Assembly: GCA_964601895.1 (NCBI GenBank)
Contig: CAZROT010000012.1
Location: 1 to 63,003, forward strand
Direction: 5' to 3'
DNA length: 63,003 bases
Origin: CAZROT01 sp964601895
GTDB taxonomy: Bacteria > Pseudomonadota > Gammaproteobacteria > Enterobacterales > Enterobacteriaceae
A model generated the notes under the pieces. It made no database searches. It was not told the DNA's origin and saw only the letters and a program-made list of their open reading frames with translations. The translations under genes and the position numbers were made by a program. Below, in pieces: positions 8,526-17,836 of the stretch (positions are counted from its first letter, which is position 1; each line of letters opens with the position of its first letter).

Positions 8526-9951
8526 CACTCAGCGTAGCGGTTTTTTCCAGGTGCGTCTGCAGGATTGCCGCGAGATGGTCAGATTTGCCGGATTGCGCCT
8601 TCAGCCAGGCCATCAGGTGTTCCCCTGGCTCGCCAGTACTCTGCTGCTGGACGCTGGCAATCACTTCAAGAAGCGCTGACAGCTCGTCAGATTTAATGCC
8701 ACCCAGTAACTGCTCTCTCGCCAGCAGCTCCAGTGCGGCCAGTTTTTCCTCTGCCACAGGCATGTCCTGCAACAACAGGCCCACCAGGGGATTGCCGAAT
8801 TTTTCAACCTGGCGCTCAAACCACTGGCGATCCAGGGTGGCAAGCGTCACCACATCCTGAAAGCTTTCATCCTGTTGGCGCAGGAACAGGCGGTGAAAGG
8901 TCTCTGCATCGATGTTATCGAACAGACCCACTTCGAGAAACAGACGCAGATTTTGCTGTCTGTCTTCCCTGCCAGCAGTATTCGCTAATGCCAGCTTCTG
9001 TAATTTTTGTAACCAGGAAAATTTATCGAATTTCTTCAGCTGCCGCCTGAACCAGTCCGGGTGATCGTTGAAGAAGAATGTTTTGAAAACGTTAAAGCCC
9101 TGCTTGCCGAATTCGTTAAGGAGATAAATAAAATCGTTCTTATGGATAGTATCGAGTAACCCCTCATTAATAAGGAGAGAGAAACCTTTCTGCTTTTCTG
9201 CCAGATCATAGCCTATCTTTTTAAGCAGCGGATTGCGTTTTTTTGCCACAACCTCTAAAAACCAGGCTTTATTTCCTAAAGCCAGCAACAGGGCAGCATT
9301 GAAACCGTATCTTTCTAAAATTTCAAAACTGAACACATCCGTTGTTTCCATTTTCTGAAAAATGGGTGTATTTTGCATCAGATAGCGCAGAGTTTCCTGC
9401 TCATAATAATAGCGATCTGTATTCGTGTCTTCTTTGAGAAGACCGATACCAGCGAGCAGATCCGTTGATATCAGCTTTCTGAAACGCCCGATCATCACCC
9501 AGTCAACCAAACCTGAAAACAGTACCTTGGCCAGGATAACAGCAGGCTGTTGATTGTTAAAAAACCATTCACGATGGGAAAGTAATACAGAGATAAATTC
9601 GTCAAACTGCTCGTCTGACGTTCCCATAGTGCCTCGATATAACTTTCCCAGCAGGTTAGTATTCAGTGATATGCCGCTTTGTATGGAAAGATTCAGGACT
9701 TGTGAAAAATCCGAAACAGGGGCCTGGATATCCAGTACAGCTTCCAGAAAGGCGGGATGCAGGTTGCGCCAGAATGGTAATTGCGCTTCTTTTTCGTAAT
9801 CAAACATCATACCGATAAGTTGATTAAGCGCTGGCAGCTGACCCTGTTGATCAAAGACCCAGCCCTGATAGCGGTAATAACCCCTGGGCAGTTTTTCAAA
9901 GAAAGTCTCGTAAATCTGCGTATTAGCCTGCAATCCCCCCCCAGGTTTCAT
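8417..9951 (-). CDS. large helical domain of toxin-like protein, probably the continuation of the upstream metalloprotease
   Basis: An open frame of about 510 residues from an ATG at 9951 into the N gap. It is rich in short helical blocks with a recurring theme (hydrophobic-DxxW-F-x-K/R, for example SHREWFFNN, NHPDWFRRQ-like and LDRQWFERQ), suggesting degenerate helical repeats, and ends in the 33-residue repeat. I do not recognise a family. Its start overlaps the 3' end of the metalloprotease frame at 9923-9951 across a run of eight G, with no clear ribosome site for the ATG. A one-base shorter tract would fuse the two frames. I therefore think this is the downstream part of one large protein, either switched off or truncated by an indel. 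Confidence 0.65.
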
Positions 9952-10876
9952 GCGCCATCAGGAGATCGATCCACGGCAATCTGGCACCAAAACTCTTCAC
10001 GCTTTTCATCGAGGATATCGCTTTTCGAGTTCTCATGGCTGAAGTGGGTATCTCGTCATCGCTTCCTGTGAAATCTTCCTGAAAATGCCTCAGACCTAAC
10101 CCGTGACCCAGTTCATGGGCGAGAACATGGGCATCATCATCGTTCGGAAAAAGATAATCCGCCAGAGCAATGATGTAGATGTTATTGTTATCGTCTTTTG
10201 GCAGGAAAAATCCTCTCAGGCTATGCTGCAGGCTGCCATCGAAAATCACGAAGGTCACATCTGCCTGCCTGCCAGGTTCAGCGCGAACAAACGTGATGCC
10301 GAGATCGGCAGTGGCTGTTTTGAGTGCCTGCTCCATGCTATCTGTCTGCTCCGGAGTGACAGGCAAAGGAAGAGCATCTTGATGGTCGATTTCATTTTTT
10401 ATTTTTTTCAGTGTGACTGAATCTTTTATTTCGAAATCATAGGAATATGTGCCTGATACAGAAGGCATTCCGGGTAATTTTCTCTTGTCACTGTGTGCAT
10501 CCACCCAATCCACCACCTCTTTCAAGGTATTCAAACCCTGTTCGATGGCCCAGTGAGCAAAAGAAATCAGACGATCATCGGCGCCCAGCTCGAGCACCAG
10601 TAACTGCAGGTGCAGGGCAGTTTTACTTTCCGGGCGTTCAGCCATGACGTTCAACAGCCAGTCCCTGATTGCTGGCAGTTTTTCGGGAATACGCGCCAGT
10701 CTCTTTTCAGCAGGCGTGCGTTCACTTTCCTCTCCCTGATTGCCCAGCATGGCAAAGCGTTTTTTCGTTTCGATGCGTTGTTGTGCGTCTGACAGACTGG
10801 CAAATTTTCCCTGCGCATTGAAGAACAATTGCGAAAACACTACTGTCTGCCGGGGATTATCCTGATAATTATTCAC
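9923..10876 (-). CDS. metzincin-type metalloprotease domain protein
   Basis: A 317-residue protein when started at the GTG at 10876, which is preceded by AAGGAGG at 7 nt. An upstream ATG at 10945 in the same frame has no ribosome site. The zinc motif HELGHGLGLRH (His254, Glu255, His258, His264) is the HExxHxxGxxH signature of metzincins, and TSAM about 15 residues later could supply the Met-turn. No signal peptide is seen, which would suit leaderless secretion as in serralysins, but no RTX repeats are present in this frame. The frame ends just after an 8-G tract (9935-9942), beyond which the next gene continues in another frame. Probably a secreted protease or toxin; substrate unknown. Confidence 0.75.
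   Translation of the reverse strand: MNNYQDNPRQTVVFSQLFFNAQGKFASLSDAQQRIETKKRFAMLGNQGEESERTPAEKRLARIPEKLPAIRDWLLNVMAERPESKTALHLQLLVLELGADDRLISFAHWAIEQGLNTLKEVVDWVDAHSDKRKLPGMPSVSGTYSYDFEIKDSVTLKKIKNEIDHQDALPLPVTPEQTDSMEQALKTATADLGITFVRAEPGRQADVTFVIFDGSLQHSLRGFFLPKDDNNNIYIIALADYLFPNDDDAHVLAHELGHGLGLRHFQEDFTGSDDEIPTSAMRTRKAISSMKSVKSFGARLPWIDLLMAHETWGGIAG
9935..9942 (-). other. G8 homopolymer at a frame junction
   Basis: Eight G on the coding strand lie exactly where the metalloprotease frame meets the downstream frame. With eight G the protease stops four codons later at 9923. With seven G it would read through in frame into the domain at 8417-9951. Confidence 0.7.
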
Positions 10877-11053
10877 TTTATTTCCTCCTTCCATTGAGTC
10901 GATATTTTGTGAACACTGCAGTAAAAAAACAGTACAAAACGACATGAAGCGTTAGTTATTTATCTTTCCTGAAAATATAAAAACGCTTTCAATTTATTAC
11001 GCAAAAACTGAACCACGTCACGCATCGTAGCGCAGAATGAGGTTATACGATAT

Positions 11054-11071
11054 AAAAAACGCTCATTTTTT
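11054..11071 (-). promoter_or_regulatory. 18-bp motif upstream of metalloprotease gene, copy 1
   Basis: Read toward the metalloprotease gene the sequence is AAAAAATGAGCGTTTTTT. The identical 18 bp occurs at 12125-12142 upstream of the second metalloprotease, in the same orientation relative to its gene. This copy lies 178 bp before the GTG at 10876. It may be a shared regulatory site or a remnant of gene duplication. Confidence 0.4.
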
Positions 11072-11146
11072 CCACGCTGCAAAACGCCTGAAGCCTGCAG
11101 AGCAGGCCGTAAATTAACAGACCCGCTAATTACGCTGAAGCACAGA

Positions 11147-11839
11147 TTATCGGGCAGTACCCGGCCACGCGGTACAGGCGAGCCAGACGATAATCAGACA
11201 GGGTAATAACAAGGCAAGAAAACCCAGTACGTTCCAGATGAAAGCAGCGGCCACGGTTCCTGCACCAAAACCGGCCACTGGCCAGAAAAATTTCCATAAT
11301 TTTTGTGATAAATCAGGATCATCAACAGCCCGCATCCGGTCAACAAAATGAATAACCAGCTGTGTCACATTACCTGTTATTACCGTCCCGGGAGGAGAAG
11401 CAGGTAATAGTATTCTGCCTGCAGCAGTCTGTACTGCCATGGCGGCGGTTCCCAATACCACAGCCAGTAATGCCAGCGGGGCATGGGGATCAATAAAGGG
11501 ACTTGCGCTATAACCACAGAAAGTAAATCCTGCCAGCAGAACCAGCTGTAATAGCCAGGTATAAAATAAGGCGGGCTGATGGCGACGTTCAAGCCAGAGT
11601 ATGAACAGCCTTGTGAACGCAATCGAAACAATGAAAACAGGAAATACGGCAAATTTAATCAGCATGCCAGGGGCAGGATGTGCTAATGCACTGCCAATCA
11701 GGACAAAATTTCCGGTAACATGCGTGATAAATACACCAAAAATAGCAATAAAACCGAGCGTATCAACATATCCTGCCAGAAATCCATGGCACGCGGATTG
11801 TAGATGTTGCATGACATGTTGTTTCATGCGCCTGTACAT
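11147..11839 (-). CDS. DUF1275 (YoaK-like) membrane protein
   Basis: A 230-residue protein with about six hydrophobic segments. The N-terminal GFLAGYVDTLGF block followed by THVTGNFVLIG, the TAAMAVQTAAGR segment and PGTVITGNVTQL are hallmarks of the DUF1275 family, whose members are inner membrane proteins of unknown function. The length is typical. It lies on the minus strand between two metalloprotease genes and may simply be flanking cargo. No substrate can be inferred. Confidence 0.85.
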   Translation of the reverse strand: MYRRMKQHVMQHLQSACHGFLAGYVDTLGFIAIFGVFITHVTGNFVLIGSALAHPAPGMLIKFAVFPVFIVSIAFTRLFILWLERRHQPALFYTWLLQLVLLAGFTFCGYSASPFIDPHAPLALLAVVLGTAAMAVQTAAGRILLPASPPGTVITGNVTQLVIHFVDRMRAVDDPDLSQKLWKFFWPVAGFGAGTVAAAFIWNVLGFLALLLPCLIIVWLACTAWPGTAR

Positions 11840-12278
11840 TCTTTGATTATTCCTTCGACCCTGATGCAGGAGGCTTTAGCTGATACCGCTACCAGCCTGC
11901 CGACGCTCATTAACAATCATAAACGGATAATTTTTAATAAAAATCAGACAACGTCTGTATGAAAAAGTCAATCCTGTCAGCAGTGCTGACATAACCACCA
12001 TGATATCAGATTGATGTTTGCATCACGCCAGGAAACCCTGTCACTTGCCTTATAGTGAATGCACATTAGCACTGTATTGTAAACAGGAAGGGCATTCCTT
12101 TGCTAAAAAGCCAAAAAATTACAAAAAAAATGAGCGTTTTTTGAAAGTTAATATTAAAGATAATGGTATATATCTTACCAAACATTAATAATCCTTATCA
12201 AAAAATAACTTTTTCTTAGTAATCAGACTTAAAAGCCAGGTGTTAATTTTTTACCACTACTACAACTAATTGAGAGCA
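11840..12278. other. intergenic region upstream of the second metalloprotease gene
   Basis: About 440 bp of AT-rich DNA between divergent genes. It holds the second copy of the 18-bp motif at 12125-12142 and long A/T tracts. No ORF or RNA gene is apparent. Confidence 0.5.
12125..12142 (+). promoter_or_regulatory. 18-bp motif upstream of metalloprotease gene, copy 2
   Basis: AAAAAATGAGCGTTTTTT, identical to 11054-11071 on the other strand, lies 136 bp before the ATG at 12279. The two copies form a long-range inverted pair around the DUF1275 gene. Confidence 0.4.
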
Positions 12279-14954
12279 ATGATACTGATGGCGACCACAG
12301 AAGATCTTTCTTTTTTACAAAAACTACCCGTGATTGATAACAGCCAGAACACGACAGAGGTAAAGGAAAAGAACGCGCAGGCGATTCTTAATTTTATAGA
12401 CTGGGTTAATGATAACAAGGAATCCATTTATTTCAGCATGGTGCAGGAGACACAGGAAACGCAGGAGGCATTTTTTAACCAACTGCAATCAGCACTACTG
12501 TCCGTGTACCCTGAAAAAGAAAAAGAAATTAACACCCTGACTGACAGTATGTTAAAGGATATTGAAAAGCAAAATACCGACCTGGTAGATCAGGATGCAT
12601 GGCCGCCGTTGAGCCAGTTAATGACACGTATTATTGCTATGCTGACGAGTGATAGCGAGCATCAGTATCGTGAGCGTATCGAGCAACACTGGAACAGCGT
12701 AAAAGACAATGCACCCATAACGGCAATCATTAGTACGATTGTACAGGACAGCCAGGGCAATGGGCGCAGTTATTCCAGAGAAGATCTGTCAAAAAGCATT
12801 AATTTCAGCTTCAATTACAACTCTTCTGAGAACTGGTTTAGTGAGAAAGAAAGCGCAGTAATAATGTCCATGATGTCAAGGCTGGGTTTTAAGTACGTGA
12901 CTCCAGCGCATATGGTGAACCCACCGAATGTCCCTGAGAAAGTACATTTCCTCATTGATAGCGCCGCAACTTCACAGAATACATTCGCCACGCTAGTAAC
13001 AGCGGTTCAGGATAACACCATACCGGTTCTGTTGCTGCCAGCCAGCGGATTGTCCTCAACGCAGAATACCTCCCCCGGTTATGACAAAGATTGGTTGCTG
13101 GGTGTATTACGTGCCCTGCGTCAATTCCTGGGCATGCCTGAATTAAGCGATACAGATCCAGCCAATTATGCTGACGGCATGGCGTCGTCTGACCAGATTC
13201 AGGAAAGCATGTTCAACGCTTTCCCTGAAATGAAGGGATTACTTGAAGGCAGGCTTTCTCTGTCGTCTTATGAAGAATCTGCCTATATTGCCCGACGCCT
13301 TATGCACACCTCAGATGTCACGGATATCAAACGTCGCCTTTTTGACCTTGCCACAGCGCAAGGGATTGCGGTCGATGCCAACGGTGAGCAGCAGCTGAAC
13401 CTCGAGGAAATGTCTGATGGAATACAGGCTGCCTTTATTAAAGAAGCGAACTATTTTACGCCAGAAACACGGGAGCGTATTACCAGGGATGCCATGGAGA
13501 CAGCGAAACAGCATATGGCTCCGGAAAAAATCACCTGGGAAATCGTCAGCCCCTTAATCAGACTGGGCATTATCGCAGAAAAGCACGCGCTCGGGTACAG
13601 TGGACCACATGAACATACCCTGCTCACCCTTATCAAAGATGCTGTCCCTGCTGAGCAGGTATATGGACGCAAAAGCATCAGTGAATTCACCAATTATCCC
13701 GCTACTATCTATGGAAAAGCGAATCGGATAGCGGTGAATTATACTGCACCAGACAGCCATGTATTTGGCACCTCCAATACCTTTCCAGAGTATGCTCAGG
13801 CAGATGGCCTGGTCAGAGTGTATAATTATGCGTTTATTGATACCCCGCGTATGGAGGGTTTCGGGCGCTCTGAGAAAGGCGATGATTACAAGAGCAAAGT
13901 CGAGCTCATGGCGATGACAGATAAGCGCAAAGCCCTGGTAAGGAGCGTCCTCGCTGAAATAGAAGAATTTTCTGCGATTCGTTTTCGCGAAGTCCCAGAA
14001 GGTGGAGACGTTGATTTTGATTTCGCTGTCTACCGTAATGATGATCAAGACAATTCGCGAATGCTTGCTTTTATGAGTGGCGAGCTTTCCCACCGACGCG
14101 TCAGGCTGGGTGATAAATCAACCTTCGGCAAAGATGAAGAATTTGCATTGGGAGTAATCAGGCATGAAACGCTCCATGGACTTGGGGCAGAGCATCGCGA
14201 TCTGTTGGTTAAGGATGACATGCCTTCAGTGATGTCGCATGATTCCAGGTATACTCAATTTAAATTTACTGACAAGTTGACCATCCAGTTAATACACGGC
14301 AAAAATCCGGATTCCACTACGCCACAACCACTTTTTCGTGAAGCGAAAAAAATCTGGCTGGCTCCCGGCTCCTGGGCTGCAAAAATCGAATTGAATGCCG
14401 CGGGCAACCTGGATGAAAATTATGTCGTTAGCGGTTTTGTAAAAAATCAATCAGTACTGCGTTTTTCATCTGCTTACGCCAGTAAAGCAGACTTCCATCG
14501 TAATATACATATAGATGCACTGGATGGCGGAAAATGGAGAATCCGTTTTACAGAAAACACAGACGACCCGGGTAAAACAGTACTGATAACAGGCATGGGA
14601 CCACTGGAATTCCCTGACCTTCAGGTAGAATTTATGTCTGACAAGGTTGCCTGGCAATTGCAACCTGATAATACTAACGGGTTGAAATGGGTAGGTTATT
14701 CCCTGCAGAATAACCAGTGGGTGGTAATAGCCGACACTCCTTCACCTGATGCGCAAAAGGATAATAAACCGCAGAATACGCTGCTGCACAATGATGAAAC
14801 TTATGCTGCGTTGCAGGAACAAAAACCTGCCCTTCTTGCGGATGCCATCGTCAGCTTCCAGGACTCTGCATCTACCGGCATTCCTCTGGCACCATCCGTG
14901 ACAATCGACCCACAGAGGAATAGTCCCCTGGTTACAGCGGTTACCTTACTCTGA
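12279..14954 (+). CDS. large metzincin-type metalloprotease or toxin
   Basis: About 891 residues from the ATG at 12279. TTG at 12270 and ATG at 12288 are alternative starts, and the ribosome site is weak for all of them. The zinc motif HETLHGLGAEH at residues 629-639 fits HExxHxxGxxH, and SVMSHDSRY about 17 residues later closely resembles the serralysin Met-turn, so a secreted M10-like protease is the best reading. Residues 1-480 are mainly helical and unassigned. The region after the protease (about 680-830) is beta-rich and ends in a low-complexity tail. No signal peptide and no obvious RTX repeats are seen. It resembles the gene at 9923-10876 only around the catalytic motif. Target unknown. 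Confidence 0.78.
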   Translation: MILMATTEDLSFLQKLPVIDNSQNTTEVKEKNAQAILNFIDWVNDNKESIYFSMVQETQETQEAFFNQLQSALLSVYPEKEKEINTLTDSMLKDIEKQNTDLVDQDAWPPLSQLMTRIIAMLTSDSEHQYRERIEQHWNSVKDNAPITAIISTIVQDSQGNGRSYSREDLSKSINFSFNYNSSENWFSEKESAVIMSMMSRLGFKYVTPAHMVNPPNVPEKVHFLIDSAATSQNTFATLVTAVQDNTIPVLLLPASGLSSTQNTSPGYDKDWLLGVLRALRQFLGMPELSDTDPANYADGMASSDQIQESMFNAFPEMKGLLEGRLSLSSYEESAYIARRLMHTSDVTDIKRRLFDLATAQGIAVDANGEQQLNLEEMSDGIQAAFIKEANYFTPETRERITRDAMETAKQHMAPEKITWEIVSPLIRLGIIAEKHALGYSGPHEHTLLTLIKDAVPAEQVYGRKSISEFTNYPATIYGKANRIAVNYTAPDSHVFGTSNTFPEYAQADGLVRVYNYAFIDTPRMEGFGRSEKGDDYKSKVELMAMTDKRKALVRSVLAEIEEFSAIRFREVPEGGDVDFDFAVYRNDDQDNSRMLAFMSGELSHRRVRLGDKSTFGKDEEFALGVIRHETLHGLGAEHRDLLVKDDMPSVMSHDSRYTQFKFTDKLTIQLIHGKNPDSTTPQPLFREAKKIWLAPGSWAAKIELNAAGNLDENYVVSGFVKNQSVLRFSSAYASKADFHRNIHIDALDGGKWRIRFTENTDDPGKTVLITGMGPLEFPDLQVEFMSDKVAWQLQPDNTNGLKWVGYSLQNNQWVVIADTPSPDAQKDNKPQNTLLHNDETYAALQEQKPALLADAIVSFQDSASTGIPLAPSVTIDPQRNSPLVTAVTLL

Positions 14955-15177
14955 CTCATCACAGCCCTGCCTGCTCTGTCGGTCTTATTCCAGTGACAGC
15001 ATTGCAGGGTTTTCCCTGTCTGATAAAGCCACTTCATATGAGGTGGCAGCCCAGGCCCAACATAACCAGACACAAAAAAAGGTCTGCCTTTGCATGCTGC
15101 GCTTGTTAACTTATATTGCACGCGCAGCAAAAATGACGACATTTAATTACTGATACACATTGTTGTGTTCAACCTGC

Positions 15178-15293
15178 ATATACCCAAAATATTCCAGGTT
15201 ACAGCAAGGCGGCAAACAGGCATCCTCATGAGCCCAGGCAAGCTATGTGATTGGGCTGACTGTTCTCCGCTGCAGCCTGGAAGACGCAGGGTA
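15178..15293. repeat. interspersed palindrome-ended repeat, copy 2
   Basis: Begins ATATACCCAAAATATTCCAG and ends AAGACGCAGGGTA. It is about 116 bp and more diverged than copies 1 and 3 but carries the same central CATCCTCATGAGC and GTGATTGGGCTGACTGTTC blocks. It ends 25 bp before the GDSL esterase start, so it may have displaced that gene's original upstream sequence. Confidence 0.75.
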
Positions 15294-15318
15294 GTTTCTG
15301 GAAACAGGGCATGTAAAA

Positions 15319-16260
15319 ATGGCTTATGACAATCTGTATGTCCCTGGTGATAGCCTGTCAGATACGGGAGCATTCGTCGGTGTCGTCAGCGAGTTATGCA
15401 TAAGAACAGTGAAATTCCCGCCTCCTTTTTTCCAGGGGCGCTCTTTTAGTAACGGCCCACTCGCGGTGGAATATGTTGCTGAGAAGCTCAATCTACCTTT
15501 ACACCCTGCCTGGCGGTGCATCACTCCTTATAAAATATCTGAACAGCAGGGAACAAATTACGCCATGACAAATGCCATGGCTTCACAAGGCAATAAGCTG
15601 ATTTATCACTTTTTCTTTAACCAGTTCCAGTTAAAACACCAGCGGGATCTCTTAATGAAACAGCATCCCTGCCTCGGTAAAAATGATCTGGTTATCATCA
15701 TGGCAGGTGGCAATGATGCGATACATGCCGGGCGCCAGAAAAACGGGGGGGGGGGGGAAAGAATAACAGCAGCCATTACTGAAATACAGCAAACGCTTAT
15801 CTCTCTGGCAGCAAAAGCGGTAAAAACCATTGTGGTGGTGAATATGCCGGATTTAGGTATCATCCCTTATTTCATTCATAGCGCAACACAGACACTGGCA
15901 ACAACATTGAGCAGACAGTTTAATCAACAATTAAACAGTATGCTGCATGATATCACCGGGCAGTACCCTGGAGTCAGCATCAAATATCTGGATGTTGTCG
16001 CCCCGTTTTCAGAACTTGTCCGTGAATTTGAGCAAAAAGACTTTGACACCACACATGCCTGTTTGTCAGATATTTCCGATAATCAGGACATGAGAATGCT
16101 ACTGACATTACTTTTTCGGGGAAAATTTCAGGCCAGGTATAATCATGGATGCGACGCACAAAGGATCGGTAATTATTTATTTTTTGACTACTTCCATCCT
16201 GCAAGCCAGGCCCACCAAAGGGTGGGAAAAGAGTTATACCGGCTTATTATGACGGATTGA
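15319..16260 (+). CDS. GDSL-family esterase/lipase with a G13 tract
   Basis: A 313-residue SGNH/GDSL hydrolase. Block I is VPGDSLSDTG with nucleophile Ser12, block III is AGGNDAI with Asn132, and the C-terminal block is FDYFHP with Asp290 and His293. This subgroup includes secreted phospholipases and lysophospholipase/acyltransferases such as PlaA and thermolabile hemolysins (family knowledge). The protein starts directly at block I with no signal peptide, and an interspersed repeat lies just upstream, so the original N-terminus may be missing. Codons 142-147 contain thirteen consecutive G, giving a run of four Gly. A change in that tract would truncate the protein after block III. Confidence 0.88.
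   Translation: MAYDNLYVPGDSLSDTGAFVGVVSELCIRTVKFPPPFFQGRSFSNGPLAVEYVAEKLNLPLHPAWRCITPYKISEQQGTNYAMTNAMASQGNKLIYHFFFNQFQLKHQRDLLMKQHPCLGKNDLVIIMAGGNDAIHAGRQKNGGGGERITAAITEIQQTLISLAAKAVKTIVVVNMPDLGIIPYFIHSATQTLATTLSRQFNQQLNSMLHDITGQYPGVSIKYLDVVAPFSELVREFEQKDFDTTHACLSDISDNQDMRMLLTLLFRGKFQARYNHGCDAQRIGNYLFFDYFHPASQAHQRVGKELYRLIMTD
15745..15757 (+). other. G13 homopolymer inside the GDSL esterase gene
   Basis: Thirteen consecutive G within the coding sequence. The present length keeps the frame open. Tracts of this length are prone to slipped-strand change, and also to sequencing error. Confidence 0.8.
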
Positions 16261-16370
16261 ACGACAGCATAGCGGGAATATTGCGATAAAAAATAGCAGA
16301 AGTTTGACTGAGGTGATTACCAGCCAGCCTGGCTAACCGCTTAAACCCAGTGCCTGGTCGCGTCTACGGC

Positions 16371-16817
16371 CTATCTGGCATCATGCAGTGATTCATCTTT
16401 GCGGCAATTGCCTTTTTCACAATGCCCGTAGAGATACATACTGTGATTGGTCAATTTTATACCATGCTTCTTCGAAATATCACGCTGGCGTGATTCGATA
16501 GGCTCATCATGAAACTCAATAACCTTGCCGCAATCCAGACAGATCAGATGATCATGGTGATGTTGTTGTGTGAGTTCAAAGACAGACTTTCCGCCTTCGA
16601 AGTTATGGCGCGTAACAATACCCGCATCGTCAAACTGATTAAGTACACGATACACGGTCGCCAGACCGATTTCTTCACCAATATCGATGAGTTTTTTATA
16701 GATATCCTCCGCACTGATATGATGACATTCTGGATCCTGCAGCACTTCCAGGATCTTAAGGCGAGGCAGTGTGACTTTCAGGCCAGCGTTTTTTAATGCT
16801 TTATTGTTGTCGCTCAT
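16371..16817 (-). CDS. fur: ferric uptake regulator
   Basis: Starting at the ATG at 16817 gives MSDNNKALKNAGLKVTLPRL and 148 residues, the same as E. coli Fur. The winged-helix region carries LATVYRVLNQFDDAGIV. The metal sites HHHDH (86-90), Cys93 and Cys96 (LICLDCGKVIEF) and the C-terminal HC-5-C pair align with E. coli numbering. Fur is a cytoplasmic iron-responsive dimeric repressor. AGGA lies about 10 nt before the start. The frame stays open upstream to 16910 without a stop; those 31 extra codons are not conserved in Fur and probably belong to the leader. It is downstream of fldA, as in E. coli. Confidence 0.96.
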   Translation of the reverse strand: MSDNNKALKNAGLKVTLPRLKILEVLQDPECHHISAEDIYKKLIDIGEEIGLATVYRVLNQFDDAGIVTRHNFEGGKSVFELTQQHHHDHLICLDCGKVIEFHDEPIESRQRDISKKHGIKLTNHSMYLYGHCEKGNCRKDESLHDAR

Positions 16818-16933
16818 GCGGGTTAAATCCTGTGAATAAAAATCAAGGTCATCAATGCTAATATCATTACATATTTTAGAGGAATTATCACCGTGCATTG
16901 CCATGAGCATCCGTTATGCTATTGATATTGCCA

Positions 16934-17461
16934 TTAAGCAACAATATCCGACAGGTGCAGTTCCTGGCTAATCTGCTTTACCCATGCTCTGACACGTTCA
17001 TCCGTTAACTCTGGCTGTCTGTCTTCATCGATAGCGAGACCAATAAAATGATCGTTATCAATGAGACCACGCGATGCTTCAAAATGATAACCTGCTACCG
17101 GCCAATGACCGACAATGACCGCACCACGGGGTTCGATAATATCACGTATCGTACCCATCGCATCACAGAAATACTCCGCATAGTCTTCCTGATCGCCACA
17201 ACCAAAGATAGCAACCTGTTTACCTGCAAAATCTACCTGCGATAAGGTAGAAAAAAAATCATCCCAGTCACATTGAGCTTCACCGTAATACCAGGTAGGG
17301 ATGCCCAGAAGTAAAATAGTAAAGCGTTCCAGATTCTCCTGGCTGGTTTTGGCAATATCATAAACTTCAGCCATTCCCTTACCTAGTTGCATTTGAATGA
17401 CTTTAGCAATATTTTCGGTATTGCCCGTATCAGAACCAAAGAAAATACCCACCGTTGCCAT
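16934..17461 (-). CDS. fldA: flavodoxin 1
   Basis: A 175-residue long-chain flavodoxin (E. coli FldA has 176). The FMN phosphate loop GSDTGNTENIA is at residues 9-19. The LLGIPTWYYGEAQCDWDDF block and GCGDQEDYAEYFCDA provide the isoalloxazine-binding loops. FldA is a cytoplasmic one-electron carrier used by pyruvate formate-lyase activase, ribonucleotide reductase activation, IspG/IspH and others. It is followed by fur with 116 bp between, matching E. coli, where the pair responds to iron and oxidative stress. Confidence 0.97.
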   Translation of the reverse strand: MATVGIFFGSDTGNTENIAKVIQMQLGKGMAEVYDIAKTSQENLERFTILLLGIPTWYYGEAQCDWDDFFSTLSQVDFAGKQVAIFGCGDQEDYAEYFCDAMGTIRDIIEPRGAVIVGHWPVAGYHFEASRGLIDNDHFIGLAIDEDRQPELTDERVRAWVKQISQELHLSDIVA

Positions 17462-17836
17462 ATCGCTTTTACACCTTAAATCAAATTGTTATACATTTTC
17501 TGTGCTTTTCAAATAACACTACGAACTGTCATTACCATTGCGTTTCAACCGCTACAGGCAAAGCCTGTATCAGCTAAGATGCTTAACAGGTCATTATCAT
17601 GCCAGAAATTTCTTTTTAGTCTAATCACATGATGCAATATCAGCCATTAACCACAACTTTATGTACTCACTACAAACTCTAACGAGAAGCATCAGATTTT
17701 ATCGATATGAAGATGTCATCTTCTGTTTTATCGTGCGGGAACAGCTCATTTAGCTTACTACTTAATAACAGTACTGATACTGGAAACAACCTCTATACTG
17801 GCACTGCCCTGCTGCTGGAGTTAGTCAGCTCGGTAG
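17462..17836. other. intergenic region upstream of fldA
   Basis: 375 bp with no ORF or RNA gene that I can support. It should carry the fldA promoter. In E. coli ybfE and seqA lie here; neither is recognisable. Confidence 0.45.

Noticed and set aside
13554..14093. 179-codon minus-strand frame
   Set aside because: Lies wholly opposite the metalloprotease coding region; treated as a shadow frame.
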